Assembly: GCA_007258455.2 (NCBI GenBank)
Contig: VDFB02193867.1
Span: forward strand, 572,831,105-572,895,104
Source of the DNA: Sequoia sempervirens
Lineage: Eukaryota > Streptophyta > Pinopsida > Cupressales > Cupressaceae
Direction: 5' to 3'
Length of the DNA stretch: 64,000 nucleotides
The first letter of the stretch is position 1. Each line of letters opens with the position of its first letter. The position numbers were made by a program, and so were the translations under genes. The notes under the pieces are model-generated. The model ran no database searches and had not been told where the DNA came from. It was given only the letters and a program-made list of their open reading frames with translations. Of this stretch, positions 52,131-64,000 are shown piece after piece.

Positions 52131-52894
52131 CTAGATAAACTCCACATTCTTTTGGAGAAGGGAAAATATAGGAGTTGTAATCTTGTTGAATTTTTTTATG
52201 AATCTCTGATAGTATCCAGCATGTCCTAAGAAACTTCTAACATCAATTTGGGTTTTTGGGGTCACAAGTTGTATCACCTCAATTTTCTTAGGATCAACTT
52301 TTATTCCTTCTGCCAAAATGTGGTGTCCCAACACTATCCCTTGTTCTACCATTATTAGGCATTTTTCATGGCTTAGGGATAGACGATGGTCCTCACATCG
52401 GTTCAATACTTTGTATAGACTTTGAAGGGCTTCATCAAAAGTTGACCCATACATAGTGAAGTCATCCATGTAAACTTTGACATAATCATTTATTAACTCA
52501 ACAAGTATGGCTAGGATAGCTCTCTGAAATGTTGCAGGAGCATTGCATAGCCCAAAAGGAAGAACTCGATATGAAAATATTCCCCATGGCAAGTAGAAGT
52601 TGTTTTGTCCTGGTCTTCTGCTACTACTTGTATCTGGTTATATCCACTGAATCCATCCAGAAATGAGAAATACTTTCTCCCAGCCAGATTATCCAAGACC
52701 TGGTCTACAAATGGTAGGGGGAAGTAATCTCTATGGGTTGCTTTGTTAAGTTCCCTATAGTCAACACACACTGTCCACTTCCCATTTTTCTTTGGAACCA
52801 CAACCAGAGGTGAAACCCATTTGCTGTCATAAATGGGATAGATAAATCCCACTTGCAGGAGTTTCTCAATTTCAATTTTAACAATGTCTTTCAA
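52131..52894 (-). pseudogene. Ty3 reverse transcriptase
   Basis: Two overlapping frames (52894-52511 and 52592-52131) joined by a frameshift. Blocks: IEKLLQVGFIYPIYDSKWVS, PLVVVPKKNGKWTVCVDYRE, FPLPFVDQVLDNLAGRKYFS, FLDGFSGYNQI (palm Asp), FGLCNAPATFQRA and VYMDDFTMYG (catalytic YMDD). LGHHILAEGIKVDPKKIE and SFLGHAGYYQRFIKKF then end the domain. Catalytic residues are intact, but the frameshift is disabling. Confidence 0.88.
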
Positions 52895-52910
52895 GGTAGG
52901 ATTGAGTCTC

Positions 52911-53600
52911 TATTATAGTTGATGAATAGGTCGAACATCCTTAGTATAGATGTGAAGGGTACAAACACTTGGGTGTATTCCTCTCATGTCTGTATAGTCC
53001 CGAGCAAAAGCTTTAGATCTATTCACTAAGATATCAAACAATTTATGCTCTTCTGGCTCTGTCAACCAACTGTTGATATTCAAATTTTTCCCTATCAACA
53101 ACATGATGGTTTTGACACCTAGATGGTTGGAGGTGACAGTATAAACTTCTCTTGCCAAAGTGTTGAGAGGAAAACTATGTGGTATGGTTCTATGGAGTCT
53201 GGCAATATCTTCAAAGAAATGATTTGTTTTTGGAATGATATTAGCCAGAGGACAAGGTAATCCCATGAAGTTGGTGTTATTGAATCCAGTGTGATCCACG
53301 TTGATTGGCTGCCCTAGAATCTCTTCTATGTCTAACATCTCTTCATCACTTGAGTCCATGGTAAGATTTTCCATATTGTTTTCCATTTCATTTTCCAAAT
53401 CCTCACCATGTTGTTTAATGACCACCATATCAAGTGAGGCTAGATTCTCTTGTTCGGTAGGACCATCTAGTTCATCAATCCATACTTTGCTATGTTCAGC
53501 AGGATTGGCGGGAGGGTACAAGAATAATTGTTTTCTATTGGTACCATGTGAAATGGTCATTCCCCCCTCTTTGTAGTCAATATTGGCTTCAACAGTAGCT
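52911..53600 (-). pseudogene. Ty3 protease-RT linker
   Basis: A 215-codon open stretch (53560-52913) with an acidic middle (ENEMENNMENLTMDSSDEEM). Its end, SKAFARDYTDMRGIHPSVC, is the conserved 'FAW..DM.GI.P....H' block that immediately precedes RT in Ty3 elements. Confidence 0.65.
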
Positions 53601-53650
53601 AGCCATGGTCTTCCTAGGATTATCGGATAACTGTCTTTTGGTGTGAGGGA

Positions 53651-54010
53651 CTAAATTATTTGAAAGTACACTGGATATTCCCAACCGTCAACCTTAACAA
53701 GAACATTCTCTATGATACCCTTGGGAATAGCTATGGATTGATTTTCCATTTGTAACACCATAGTTGTGGGACGTAAATCAGTGAGTCCCAATTTTTCCAT
53801 TACATTGACAGCCATTACCTTAATGGATGCTCCTAAGTCAACAAGTGTGTTAGGTATTGCTACCTCATTGATTGCCACTATTATAAGTGGACTACTTGGG
53901 TCATCATATTTTAGAGTTGTGGTTTTTCCATCTAAAAATTCAGCTAAATAACCGTTTATGTGAATAGTATTGATTTGTTTTGGTTTCCTTCCTGGTTTTT
54001 TGATGCACAA
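53651..54010 (-). pseudogene. Ty3 aspartic protease
   Basis: The active-site motif is LVDLGASIKVM (about 53825-53860), where DLGAS is typical of Ty3 proteases of this branch. It is followed by LGLTDLRPTTMVLQMENQS and VDGWEYPVYFQII. The 119-codon frame is intact by itself, but flanking stops separate it from gag and RT. Confidence 0.82.
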
Positions 54011-54015
54011 CTATT

Positions 54016-55990
54016 TAATCAGTTGGTTTAGTTCAGGAATCTCTTTAATTGCTTGTAACAAAGGAACCTGAATTTTTAGTTGTTTAATCTCTTGTATTAA
54101 CACAATTTCAGTGGAAAAGGATATTTTTGGAGTGTTTTTCAAGGTGGATGGTTTTAGAAGCTCCAAAAAGGCACTTGAGCTTTCTCTTTAGGGGTGGAAT
54201 CCTTCTTTAAAGGATCAGTTGGAGACTGACCACCCTCCTCTTGAGGTAACTCGAAAGTTCTAGTTGGAGATGGTGGAAGGGTCTTGTGTTGGGTACTTAC
54301 TAGGTTTTGCTCTAAAGATGTGGAAGTTGTCTTAGCCGCCTCAATAGATTCCTTAATGGGCTCATCCAAAATCTCAACTATGGTAGGCTATTGGAGTTTT
54401 TTCTTGACCTTAATTGCAAATTTCCACAATGGATATCATTAAGTCCAGTCACATTTTCCTATTCCGTAGAATGCACTAGGGTATTTTGATGATTATTCTT
54501 TGGATTAGGAACAAGTTGCACTGAAAGTTGTGGTTGGTTGACCTACTCATTTTGTTGAGGATTTTGAGGAGCTGGTACAAGATTCTGTTGTTGATTAGGC
54601 ATCCTTCTTGGCCTAGTATAAAACTGGTTTTGAGGCTGAATCCATTAAGTAGTGGGATTCTGAGGATACCATTGTTGTTGAGCTTGGTTTGGCCATTGGG
54701 GGTTTCCGTAGGACTGATTTTCCCATTCAAGTGGTCTCCAAGGGTAGGTTCCCCAGTTAGGTGGTGTCGGAGGCCAAGGTGTCGCCCATTGATTATTTTT
54801 CAAATTGTTTGGAGGTCGCCAAGCGGGATTTGAGTTCTGGCCTTAAGAGAAATTTCCTCTAGGTCTTTGGTTCACAAGATTGATCTCTTCTTCAACCTGA
54901 GCTGACCTCTTCTTGGAATTCTTGATTGCATTGATGATCTCACATTGATTAGTAGCATGACTCTTCTCACAAACTTGACAAATATCAACTTTATCCAAGG
55001 GACATTCTCTTAATAGATGTTTATCTCTATACCTAGGGAAATAGATGGACAAGGTCTCAAGGTTACGTGTTTTGGCTTGTAGTCCATCCAGTGTGGTGTT
55101 TAGTTAAATGAGAATGTCAGTTTTGAGATTTGCTATCTCCTCATGCAGTTTTCCTATTTCATTAGAACCTCTAAAAATATTAGACTTACAAATACCTCCT
55201 CAAGTATGAGAGAAATTCTAGCATAATTTAGTGATATCATCAAGTTCAAGTTGGGAGACATCTCCTTTTCCCATTAAATCTAGGCTTCGCCTAGCATCTT
55301 CATCAAGTCCTTTGAGAAATATGGTCTTCAAAATCTCCAAACTTATGGCTTCTCTTCCACATCATTTAGATAAGAAGATGAACCTATCCAAGTAATCCTC
55401 TTTGAACAATTCTTCTTTCCTATCATTGACTCTCCAGTAACTCTGGTATTTATCCAAAAAGGCAGACTCCATATCATCCCAAGAGGTTATCGACCCTGAA
55501 GCTAATCCCATGAACCAACGCATTGCTATGTCTTTCAGGGTGGAGGGAAAGAGCTTTAGTTTCTAGTTATCATTCTTGTAGTCATATGTCTAACACAAAA
55601 CTTTAAAATCAAATAGAAACTAGTCAGGGTCTTTGGAAGATAAGCCTTTGAAGGTTGGAAAGAAGGTTGGTGAAGTATTTTTCATAGGCATATTGTCATC
55701 TGCATCGATAGCAATAGGATAAGTGAATGTGCACGCTCCCGGTGCTAGGTTAGTGCCATTTTTATGGTCACCCATGACGTTGAAAGGAATGTGTTCCTCT
55801 TCAAAAGTTTGCATTAATGGCTGAGGCTCTAGGGTATGCAAAGGGATAGTCTCCTATACAAATGTTTGTCTTAGTAGGTGAATTTTTTGGGTATACGGGA
55901 AGGTCTCAAGTTGATCCTGCTCGATCAATTCTTCAATAAGTTCTTCAGCTTAGACTTCTTCTTGCTTGTGGTTGGTATGTCAATTGGGGG
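54016..55990 (-). pseudogene. Ty3 gag, broken
   Basis: Capsid/nucleocapsid protein. Visible in order: PTFFPTFKGLSSKDPD (about 55670), then KDIAMRWFMGLASGSITSWD (about 55490-55550), the retrotransposon gag core, and a CCHC knuckle CQVCEKSHATNQC (about 54940-54980). A Pro/Gln/Asn-rich stretch with repeated NQ.. and PQNP.. follows (54480-54830). Numerous stops. Confidence 0.75.
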
Positions 55991-56115
55991 GTTTTTGGTA
56001 TGAATCTTCCGTGGGGGCCTTGTTTCCTGACCATGCAGAAAAAGAAACATGGTGAGTATTTTTGTTCCTAAAAGAGATATTCAAGTTGTCTCCTACTAAC
56101 ACTAGAAAAGGAAGT

Positions 56116-56133
56116 TCCCCGACAACGACACCA
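56116..56133 (-). other. Primer-binding site, tRNA-Asp type
   Basis: Minus-strand TGGTGTCGTTGTCGGGGA lies five bases inside the 5' LTR. It corresponds to the TGGCGCCGTTGCCGGGGA site common in Athila and Tat elements, with C-to-T changes. Confidence 0.8.
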
Positions 56134-56138
56134 AAAAG

Positions 56139-57456
56139 TGATAGGTTATCATTAGGTCATATCACTTTAATTGAAATATGCATCAAATCTATCAATCGAG
56201 TAGTGTTTAGAGGCTATATGGAATAAGAAACATCTCAAGACTAACTCTCTCAGATTTTTTGAATGTTTGGAACAGTTGAAAAGAAAACTTAAACTAAAAA
56301 GGCCATTAAACTAGAAAGCATAAAGTTGTCTAAACTAGAAAGCATGAAATTATTAAGCTAGAAAGTATAAAATGATTAAACTAGAAAGTATAAAATGATT
56401 AAACTAGAAAGCATAAAATGATTAAACTATAAAGCATGTAAATTACTTGAAAAAAAATGCTTACAATAAAACTGTAAAGTTTAAATGACAATAACCATTA
56501 ACTAACATCTAACTGTTAACAGAAAACAAACTTAACAACATACAACTGATAACCAGAGTGGGTGCTCCAAAATTTAAGATAAACAAAACTAAAGATTATA
56601 AACTCGGACTAAAACCTACAAGAATAACTTAATATAGCTTGACACATACAAATAACATTCATTCACACTTATCATGTACATAATAAAAATAACAAAAGTG
56701 AAAATGAAATACTTATCTATCTACTCTACAATTCCCTTGAGTGGCCAGCTCTCGGGTACTACTACGCTTAACTCAGATCACATGAACTTTTGTATTTTCA
56801 AAATTAATTCATCCAAGATAATTCCATCGCACAATACTAATAACTCAAAATAAGACTGACAAAGCTTGTTTTATTCAAATCAGGAAAAGTGTAACACAAA
56901 GACATAACTCAAAAGCACATTATGACAACATGACGATATCCAATCTGCATTGTTTCTGGCAATTACATATTTATACAAAACTACTAACAAAATCCTAGAT
57001 TTTAGATGGTGAAGATCACCATTGAAAAATTCTTCAACTGAATTCAACTAACCAACGAACTTAAGTTCATAACATAAAGCATTTAAAAGGCTAAGAGTGA
57101 GCCATAAAGTCTTTAAACAGAAAGTATATAGGAAGCATAAAAAGACTCAATACATTATGCACTTTCTAAAAAATTTGCGCCTAGAATTTTGGCGCTTGTC
57201 TTCAACTGCTTTGAAGTTTGCTTTAAATCCACTTAGTTGTGCATAATGACTTGTACAATACTAAAAACTATACCATTATGTTAGTGCAAGTCAACTTATT
57301 TCAATTGATTTTAGGAAATAAAGATTATACATCTTTTTACAAAAAGCAAACAATTATTAATCCTAAAGATAAACAATTGGTAGGGTAAAATCAATTGGGA
57401 GAAATAAGGAAGGGTACTTGGTTGTTTATATACATGAGATCATTTATACCTCATCA
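56139..57456 (-). repeat. Ty3 element, 5' LTR
   Basis: Plus-strand ends are TGATAGGTTATC and ATACCTCATCA. It carries the same TTAAACTAGAAAG tandem (about 56300-56430), with a different copy arrangement from the other LTR. Confidence 0.9.
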
Positions 57457-57461
57457 GTTGG

Positions 57462-60400
57462 CATCACTACCTAAATTATATGGCCTCAAAAGTGCTACCC
57501 AAGGTTGAAGAACGCACTGATGGTCACCAAAAATACACTCATAAAGATCTACAATTAACTCACTCACCAACTTGCGTCCAAAGCTATGCACAAAAGGCAA
57601 GTAAATATTCACAAAATGTACTACAAAATCATCCCAAAAGACATGAAAATTAGACACTTCAAGAAAATTATCACTTGTAACATGGCTATGGCATCTCTAT
57701 TCATCAAATTCACGCCTTTCTAGGCATAAATAATTATTTTAGGGCCTATTTTGTTAGGTGAAACACCAAATCAAGTCACAAATGAAACCCTTACCATTTA
57801 CAACCACTTGTCAACAAAAACCACTAAAATTGTGTGCCAAATTTGTGCTCTAATCCTCTTGAGTAGTGAAAATATGATTTTATCAACTATCAATACTTTT
57901 CCTGACATGTTGAGTCCTTTTTGGTGTTCAAGTGGCCTTTTGGCCAATTCTAATGAGTTACAGAGGAAACCAACAAAAAACAGGTGGGATTGTTGAACTT
58001 CAAAGTTTAGGAGGAACTCATGCCAAAAAATTATGATCATGCTTGTTGAACTTTGAATTTGAATTGGAATTTGTGGCCAAAATTGGATGCACAAAGGGGT
58101 AAGTCTAAAGAGGAAACTTTCATTAAGGGAAAGGATTTTAGGCTATCGAGGTTAGGGTGTCAGGATGACCTTATTATGGGGATTGGAGTATGAAATGGCC
58201 TAAATTTTAACTCTACAAAACTTATAAAATTTTGGAGTGCAAAATTTTGATTACAACAAGACATCATAATGACATAAGCAAGTGTGACTCAACAAGAACT
58301 TAAAAAATTATGACATCAACACCGTACATTGATGACGCCAACAAGGATGGACCAACTCACAAATCTAATGAAAGGGTGATGTCAACATGTTGTCCTGATG
58401 GTGTCAACATTTTGGAGTTAGAGTTAGACAAGAGGATATGCCAGTATGAAAACCACCAAAACAGTTAGGAAATTATTTCAAACTGACAAGGGTCAAGGAA
58501 GCAAAGCATGAAGGAAGAAGGTAATTAGGGACAAAAAAGTTTGAAGGCTCGACATTGGAAGGATTAAAGAAAAAAAGTGGACCTCAGAGTTATGCGTGAA
58601 CTTTGGAAATGATATGAGGGTCAAGGGGTGCTCAATACCTTGACACTAATAAACTTAAAAACTTATAAGTGCAAAGGAGTAGGTTTTTAAGGTTGGGAGG
58701 AGAATCAAATGATGGAATGATGAAATTTGAAAGCTTAGTAATAGAAACTAAACTTCAAAAAATTATCAAAGGTCAGAGATGAGTGGTGTGATAAGAGAGA
58801 TACAAGTGGGGCATCAAGTTTGACATTCCAATGATATAAAAAATATAACACATTAACAATTCAAGACTTAGATGAGTAGCATAACAACCATGACAAGTTT
58901 AACAAACTGAAAGATTCTATACTTAGACAAATGTTAAAGGCTTGGACCAAATTGTCAAGATCAAGTGGATGAATATACATGAAGGATGGATTATTTTCTA
59001 TCTTCGGTGGAAAGAAAATGGTTTTGAATAGAATACAAGGCAAGTGGAGGAATTTGAAGATTCGAATTGGAACCAAAGGTCTAGGTAGAGGAGATCTAGT
59101 TGGAATTCAATATCCCACAAGGTTTGGTGCAATTGGAGGATGACATTAGCATGATGCCAACATGATAGAAAAACACTATAGAAAAGGAGGGGTCAATCAA
59201 ACATGAAAGGTGTAAATAGTAGCAAATCCCCATAAATTTTAGTTGGAGGTCAAAACTTCACAACACAAGGTGGTAGAAAAAATATGGTGAAGTGCAAATG
59301 CAAGTGAAACATGAGTTTCCTTGGAGATTAAAATCTTATGGGTGCAACTAAAATGATGATGTCAGTGATCATATTAACATGACACCATCATCATGATGGG
59401 GATCACTTAGAAATGATGATGCTAATATGTGGGGGTAAAGTTAGCAATGGAGGGGCTATGAGAAAATCCATTCAAAGTGAAGTTAGGAAGTGCAATTTAT
59501 ATGGAGGGTGAAGTTTCACAAAATAAGGGATAGTGATATCAAGAGAATGTTATGGTGACATCATCTAGAGGAGTGAGAGTAGCTAAGGCATGCCTACAAA
59601 GATTTTGATTTGAATTAGAATTGGAAACACACAAAGATTTTCATTTGAATTAGAATTGCGAAGTTCATATGAGCATCAAATTATTGTAGAAGAGAAGTGG
59701 AGTGAAGTGAAGAAGGATCCCTTGCAAGATTCTATCATATGGGAAATATGAGTTCATTGTAAAAAACATGAATTAAGCCATTAATGTACAAAACATTAAA
59801 AACCCATCAAAGACGAGTCATATAAGCCCATAATCAATGAAATTTAGCAAACAATTTTATAAAATATTTAATTAAAATAAACAAAAAACACAATTCAAAG
59901 CAATTGAACCAAGAAAGACATGCAAACCTTTGATCCCATTGGTAGACTATGCTCCAAATGTATGTGGATTGCTCTATTAAGTATAACCCACATTGCAAAA
60001 GCTTGGATTGATGAATGTGACTCACAATGGATGCTCAATTTTCTCAAAACAATGAAATGCTCAAGCTCATGAAGATTCTGAATGATTTTGATGAGAAAAT
60101 GACTTGTTTTGTAGATTTAAAAATATTTGATCAACGATAAAGATCGGATCTTAGGATTGACGATCGAGAGGAAATTAAGGAGATCAATTGATGAAATTGA
60201 ATGAGAGCCCAAAATATTCCTATTTTCATGGAAATTCGTTAAAGATATTTTGGAGGGAAAATATATATTCAAATCTGAATTTGGATTATGGAATATTCCT
60301 TTTGGAGGGAATATGCCATCTAGATATTTTAGAGGGAAAAAGATATTTTGAAAAGGAAATATTTTCTTTTGAAAAAGCAATATTTTTTATGCAAGTTGGA

Positions 60401-61700
60401 CGAAAATTATTTAATTATGAGGATGAGAGGAAATTAGGATTTTTAGTTAAATAATAAAAAATTATTTAATCAATTGGGATTGAAGAAAAAATAGGTTTAA
60501 TAAAATAATAAAAATTATTTAATCATGGTGGAAAGAGGAAAATTGAATTTAATCAAATAACTTAAAATTATTTCATCAAAGGGAAATTAGTAAGAAATGA
60601 TGAAAATGATGAATATAACATTAATTGTTCAATTAATAGAGGAAAAATAATGAATTTAATCAAATAATTGGAAATTAGTTAATTAAAATGAGAAATTAGG
60701 TGATAATGAGGAAAATAATGAACTAAAAGATGAAATCAAGATGTATGATACATTTGGACAATTTTAATTGTCTACATTTTTTCCCTCTTTGAGACAATGT
60801 AATAGTTGCATTATTTCAAAGACCTAATGCCACTTGAAATTTTTTTAAAAAATCATTTGATGTCCCACTATTCCCCAACAGACGAAGGATGGATTGTGTG
60901 CTACCCCCTTGAGAGATCAGTTGAAAAAAATATTTTTTAGGTTGGGATCACAGTAGGATTATGGTACTAGGTCTGTTAAGAAGAGGATGAAAAATAAAGT
61001 CCTAAGAAGCTCTGAAAGTGATTAGGATCAATAGCCAAGTATGAAAAATAGGCTAACAAGGTGGCCAAGGGTGAAACCCCAGGGTTTAGGGATCATATAT
61101 GCATTTGGGTCCAATTTATCCACATTTGCAAGCTTTCCTTTATAGATTCTAGAGTTGTGAGCATTCAACTTTCATAAACACCTTCTTGATATGGCCCTCA
61201 TTCCTTGTGCCCCACACAACACAGACCAAGTGTGACGGTTCCAAAATCCTGTAGGAGCAGGCCCCCAATATGTACTAAGGTATTTCACTTTTGCATGTAG
61301 TTCTAAGCATTCAAATTGATAGCTAAAGGTAGGAAAACAAACACATTGATTGATCCATGGATCGACACCTTTGAAACTCGACGTGCCACTTTTGCATTTG
61401 CAGAATGACACTTTTGTCATAGTGTGGCGTGTTTGGGTTATCATAGAGTGATTGAGATAATTTAACACATCTATCTTACCCCATGATGACGCGTTTAAAA
61501 ATGTGTTCGTGATTAATTTGGGGAAACAATGTGTTTGAAAATTTGATCACTTTTCGGCTATCGCCAATCAACATGTTTGCTTGATTCTTGTAGACTGGAT
61601 TTTTAATCAAAAAATTGACAAATTGATGTTGTGGGTGCTATGCTTGTAAGTGGTTCTACATCCCATAGACTCTTGGGAGCAAAGACCTCAAGTTTTGGAT
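57462..61700. other. Repeat-like DNA without a recognised gene
   Basis: No protein family is recognised. 58280-59410 repeats phrases such as ATGATG(T/C)CAACA and GATGGTGTCAACAT. 60210-60720 is a run of degenerate roughly 60-bp units built on AATTATTTAATCA and GAGGAAAATT. Both look like old LTR or satellite-derived sequence. Short open frames are present but look random. Confidence 0.4.
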
Positions 61701-61754
61701 TGGATGGCCCTCTTGGACAAGGTAGAGATTGAGTTTCTATCGTTAATCAATCTA

Positions 61755-62043
61755 TTCTACATTGCGTACATGCTTGAGATTCGAGCACATAGAGGCATGA
61801 TGACCACACTTTTGGAGAGATAGCGCTCAGAGACAACTACGTTCATCCTTCCCACTATAGAGGTAACCATCACCTCAGAGGATGTTTGGCACATCCTAAG
61901 GGTACCTATTGAGGGTTTCTAGGTAGTCTATGACATGGATAAAGGTGCAAAGTCCTTGGAAAGATTGCTTGGCGATGATGACCTTGAGGTCAAGGATGGA
62001 CAGATTGATCTACGACCTTATGTCGGTGTAGTTGATGACATCA
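61755..62043 (+). pseudogene. Plant mobile domain (aminotransferase-like PMD) fragment
   Basis: Reads FYIAYMLEIRAHRGMMTTLL, a stop at 61829, then RSETTTFILPTIEVTITSED and VWHILRVPIEGF before a second stop. The order ETxTFHLP..E.TITL.DV..IL.IPI is the signature of the plant mobile domain found in MAIN-like host proteins and in many retroelements and Mutator-like transposons. The fragment is short, with a possible acidic continuation (LLGDDDLEVKDGQIDLRPY). It belongs to a decayed element and is not a host gene. Confidence 0.65.
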
Positions 62044-62045
62044 TA

Positions 62046-64000
62046 TGTAACAACCCCGGTGTTTTTCACAGTAAAATTTCCAATGTTTTCACCTTAAGTG
62101 AATAAATCATGACGTCATGAGATAGCAATAATTTTTTTCTTCCAATAATGTAAATTACATGCTTAATTGAAATAACACAAGTCCAATTTGTCATTGCAAC
62201 CCAAATTAATTATACAAATCTTCCCAAAACATAGATATCATATTGAACAAAGATGTCATAAAATATTCAATAAGGTTTCCATTTTAATATACTAATTTCA
62301 CAAGTTACAATATTCCAAGAATGTACACAATTACAAACACAGCTCCACCAAGCTTTGGAGCATAAGATATAAATGGTCTAGGAATCTTCCTTTCAAAACA
62401 TTGGTCTCTTGTCACCTGTTGAGGAGGATAAGCATCACTCAAGCGCTTTTTCGCCAACCACAAACTCATATTCGGTCCCCCACACATTTATTAATGATAG
62501 ATGGCCCTACCCTTCGACGAAGGTATTGGTTGGGTAACCCCGTATGACATACCACTCTGAGCTTAGTGTTGTGCTCTACATGACTTGGATTTATAACCTA
62601 CGCTAGGTACCCCTCATGCATTTAAATGGACATGGTGAACTGATAGTGGAGCCCAGGGCAATCACATTACTTTGGACAAAGAATTCTCACTCAGTACTTC
62701 GAGTGAAGGTCTACCATTCACTTACACTATAACAAGCTCATTTTGACTTAAGGCCATTATATTTATGCTTAGGCAATCCCTCTCCATGGGAAAGATATTC
62801 CCCAGGGTAACCTATCTCCTTAGCACAACCTAAGGTAACACAACTCATTAAGAAAAGTATTAGTTCCTTCCCTTCACTGGATAACAATCCAAAGAATAAC
62901 CTACTAGTTCTCTCCCTTCACTAGATGACAATCCCAGGAGTAACTTACTAGCCATCTAGCATAATTAAATATATAACTATGAGTGTTACTTAAGTTGTCT
63001 ATGTTTGATCATATCTAGTATAATAATAATACCTATGATAAACATCCCTCCTATCATGGAGTAAATACAAACACAATGCATGGCCTCAATCGAAGAGTAA
63101 TCATAACAATAGATGATTCCATTTGAGAGTATCACCCCTTTGACTAAAAAGGTTAAAGATATGAATAAGCCTTATGCTTCTCATGTTTATTCATATCTAG
63201 TATGTAATACTTGTGATAAACATAATCCTCCTATTATGGAGTAATTACAAGCATTTCACAAACAATATATGCAACTTCGACTTTCTTTCAAAGTAAACAA
63301 TAATTTTATCTAAATGCATGTAACCATAATAGACTTCAAAACAAACATGAATACTCTTTCAAAACTAATGCAAACAAAGGAAGATTATCCTCGTGCCTGT
63401 GATAAGCTTTCCAATCGACTGGCTGCAAACACAACACTTCCAAAACAACAACTAGCTTGGTATTGATCCCTCCAGCAAAGTCACAATAACCTCTAACTCA
63501 CGAGTTAGCAAATACTTCTCTCAAAATAACAATAAACTCTCTCTTATGCTCAAATCTCTCACTCGTTGTACTAGGTAGAATATTGCAGATAGAATTATAA
63601 ATAAAATGTAGAAACTTGTATAAGGAATAATGTGTCCCAAACAACTGCTCAAGCCCAGTATTTATTCAGCAACCATGTAACTACTCAGCCTATAGTGTAG
63701 GAATGAATTCTAACAACAACAAGCATGCACAACAACACATCTATCTCAGCTAAAAGGTGGCGAACATGTAAGCACATACTCAACTTAAGCAACTATAGAT
63801 CAACTTAGTTAAATGATAATAATTAGAGACTAATTCAAATCTCCACATGATAGAATTTGATTTGCATTTCATAAAGGACATCTACAGATATAAGGATTCA
63901 AAGGTGGCACCAAAGCCTCATTATTCATTCTCGGAGATGGCGTGATTTCCTTATTATCAGAAATAGTCAATATTAAGTATGCGACACCAAGCTTGTATTG
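62046..64000. other. Possible start of an LTR or other repeat, running off the window
   Basis: TGTAACAACCCCGGTG at 62046 is a typical TG-type LTR terminus and abuts the plant-mobile-domain fragment. No second copy is in the window, so it cannot be confirmed. Inside, degenerate repeats occur: CCTTCACT(A/G)GAT(G/A)ACAATCC at 62873 and 62919, and ATATCTAGTAT...CCTCCTAT(C/T)ATGGAGTAA at about 63010 and 63192. No coding frame is supported. Confidence 0.35.

Larger units (their letters stand above)
38997..57456 (-). mobile_element. Ty3/Gypsy retrotransposon (Athila-like), 18.5 kb with insert
   Basis: LTRs of 1,342 bp (38997-40338) and 1,318 bp (56139-57456) with TG...CA ends and perfect GTTGG target duplications (38992-38996 and 57457-57461). 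The coding strand is minus: gag, protease, RT, RNase H, integrase, then an extra ORF. The primer-binding site TGGTGTCGTTGTCGGGGA (56133-56116) is tRNA-Asp type and, with the third ORF, fits the Athila/Tat branch. A 6.3-kb insert (42083-48415) lies in the third ORF. Without it the element is about 12.1 kb. Stops occur throughout, so it is dead. Confidence 0.9.

Noticed and set aside
57454..57657. Minus-strand frame resembling a gene (67 codons)
   Set aside because: No recognisable domain, the start overlaps the Ty3 target duplication, and the flanks are repeat-like.

Overview
The window looks like nuclear DNA of a large, repeat-filled plant genome, most likely a gymnosperm and probably a conifer. 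It is AT-rich, has one recognisable single-copy gene with very long introns, and is otherwise layered with decayed retrotransposons and hAT transposons. The species cannot be told from the sequence. No bacterial, organellar or viral genome organisation is present.

The one host gene is a phage-type (T7-like) organellar RNA polymerase, RPOT, on the minus strand. Ten exons (686 codons) can be placed to the base from homology and GT/AG junctions: exon 1 at 33136-33894 and exons 2-10 at 4921-8137. Exon 1 holds the presequence and N-terminal domain. It is separated from exon 2 by a 24,998-bp first intron. Exon 10 begins with the catalytic-Asp motif [10 protein letters not shown]. The last third of the protein lies beyond the left edge, past an intron of more than 4.9 kb that contains a dead LINE (about 0.74-4.56 kb) carrying an inserted 1-kb element.

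Intron 1 is a transposon nest. A plus-strand L1-type LINE (about 14.76-32.96 kb overall) was hit three times: by a gag-only Copia-like LTR element (14953-17614), by a 6.56-kb LTR element lacking pol (19333-25893, TSD TAGAG) and by a 3.16-kb hAT transposon (26591-29748, TSD CTCAAGAA). Removing the three restores LINE continuity. Nearer exon 2 lie two hAT derivatives joined at a shared 8-bp target duplication (10255-12838), one holding a GC-rich palindromic minisatellite, then a possible tRNA-derived SINE, a 170-bp tandem repeat (13046-13560) and a 98-bp duplication.

Upstream of RPOT (34.1-39 kb) no gene is visible. From 38997 to 57456 sits a minus-strand Ty3/Gypsy element (LTRs of 1342 and 1318 bp, TSD GTTGG, tRNA-Asp-type PBS) with gag, protease, RT, RNase H, integrase and an Athila-like third ORF. 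That third ORF is cut in two by a further 6.3-kb insert (42083-48415) holding a nearly open reading frame of about 1,200 codons that I do not recognise, flanked by a 16-bp direct repeat. This insert is the least explained object here. The right end (57.5-64 kb) holds unassigned repeat-like DNA, a plant-mobile-domain fragment (about 61.75-62.04 kb) and a possible LTR start at 62046.
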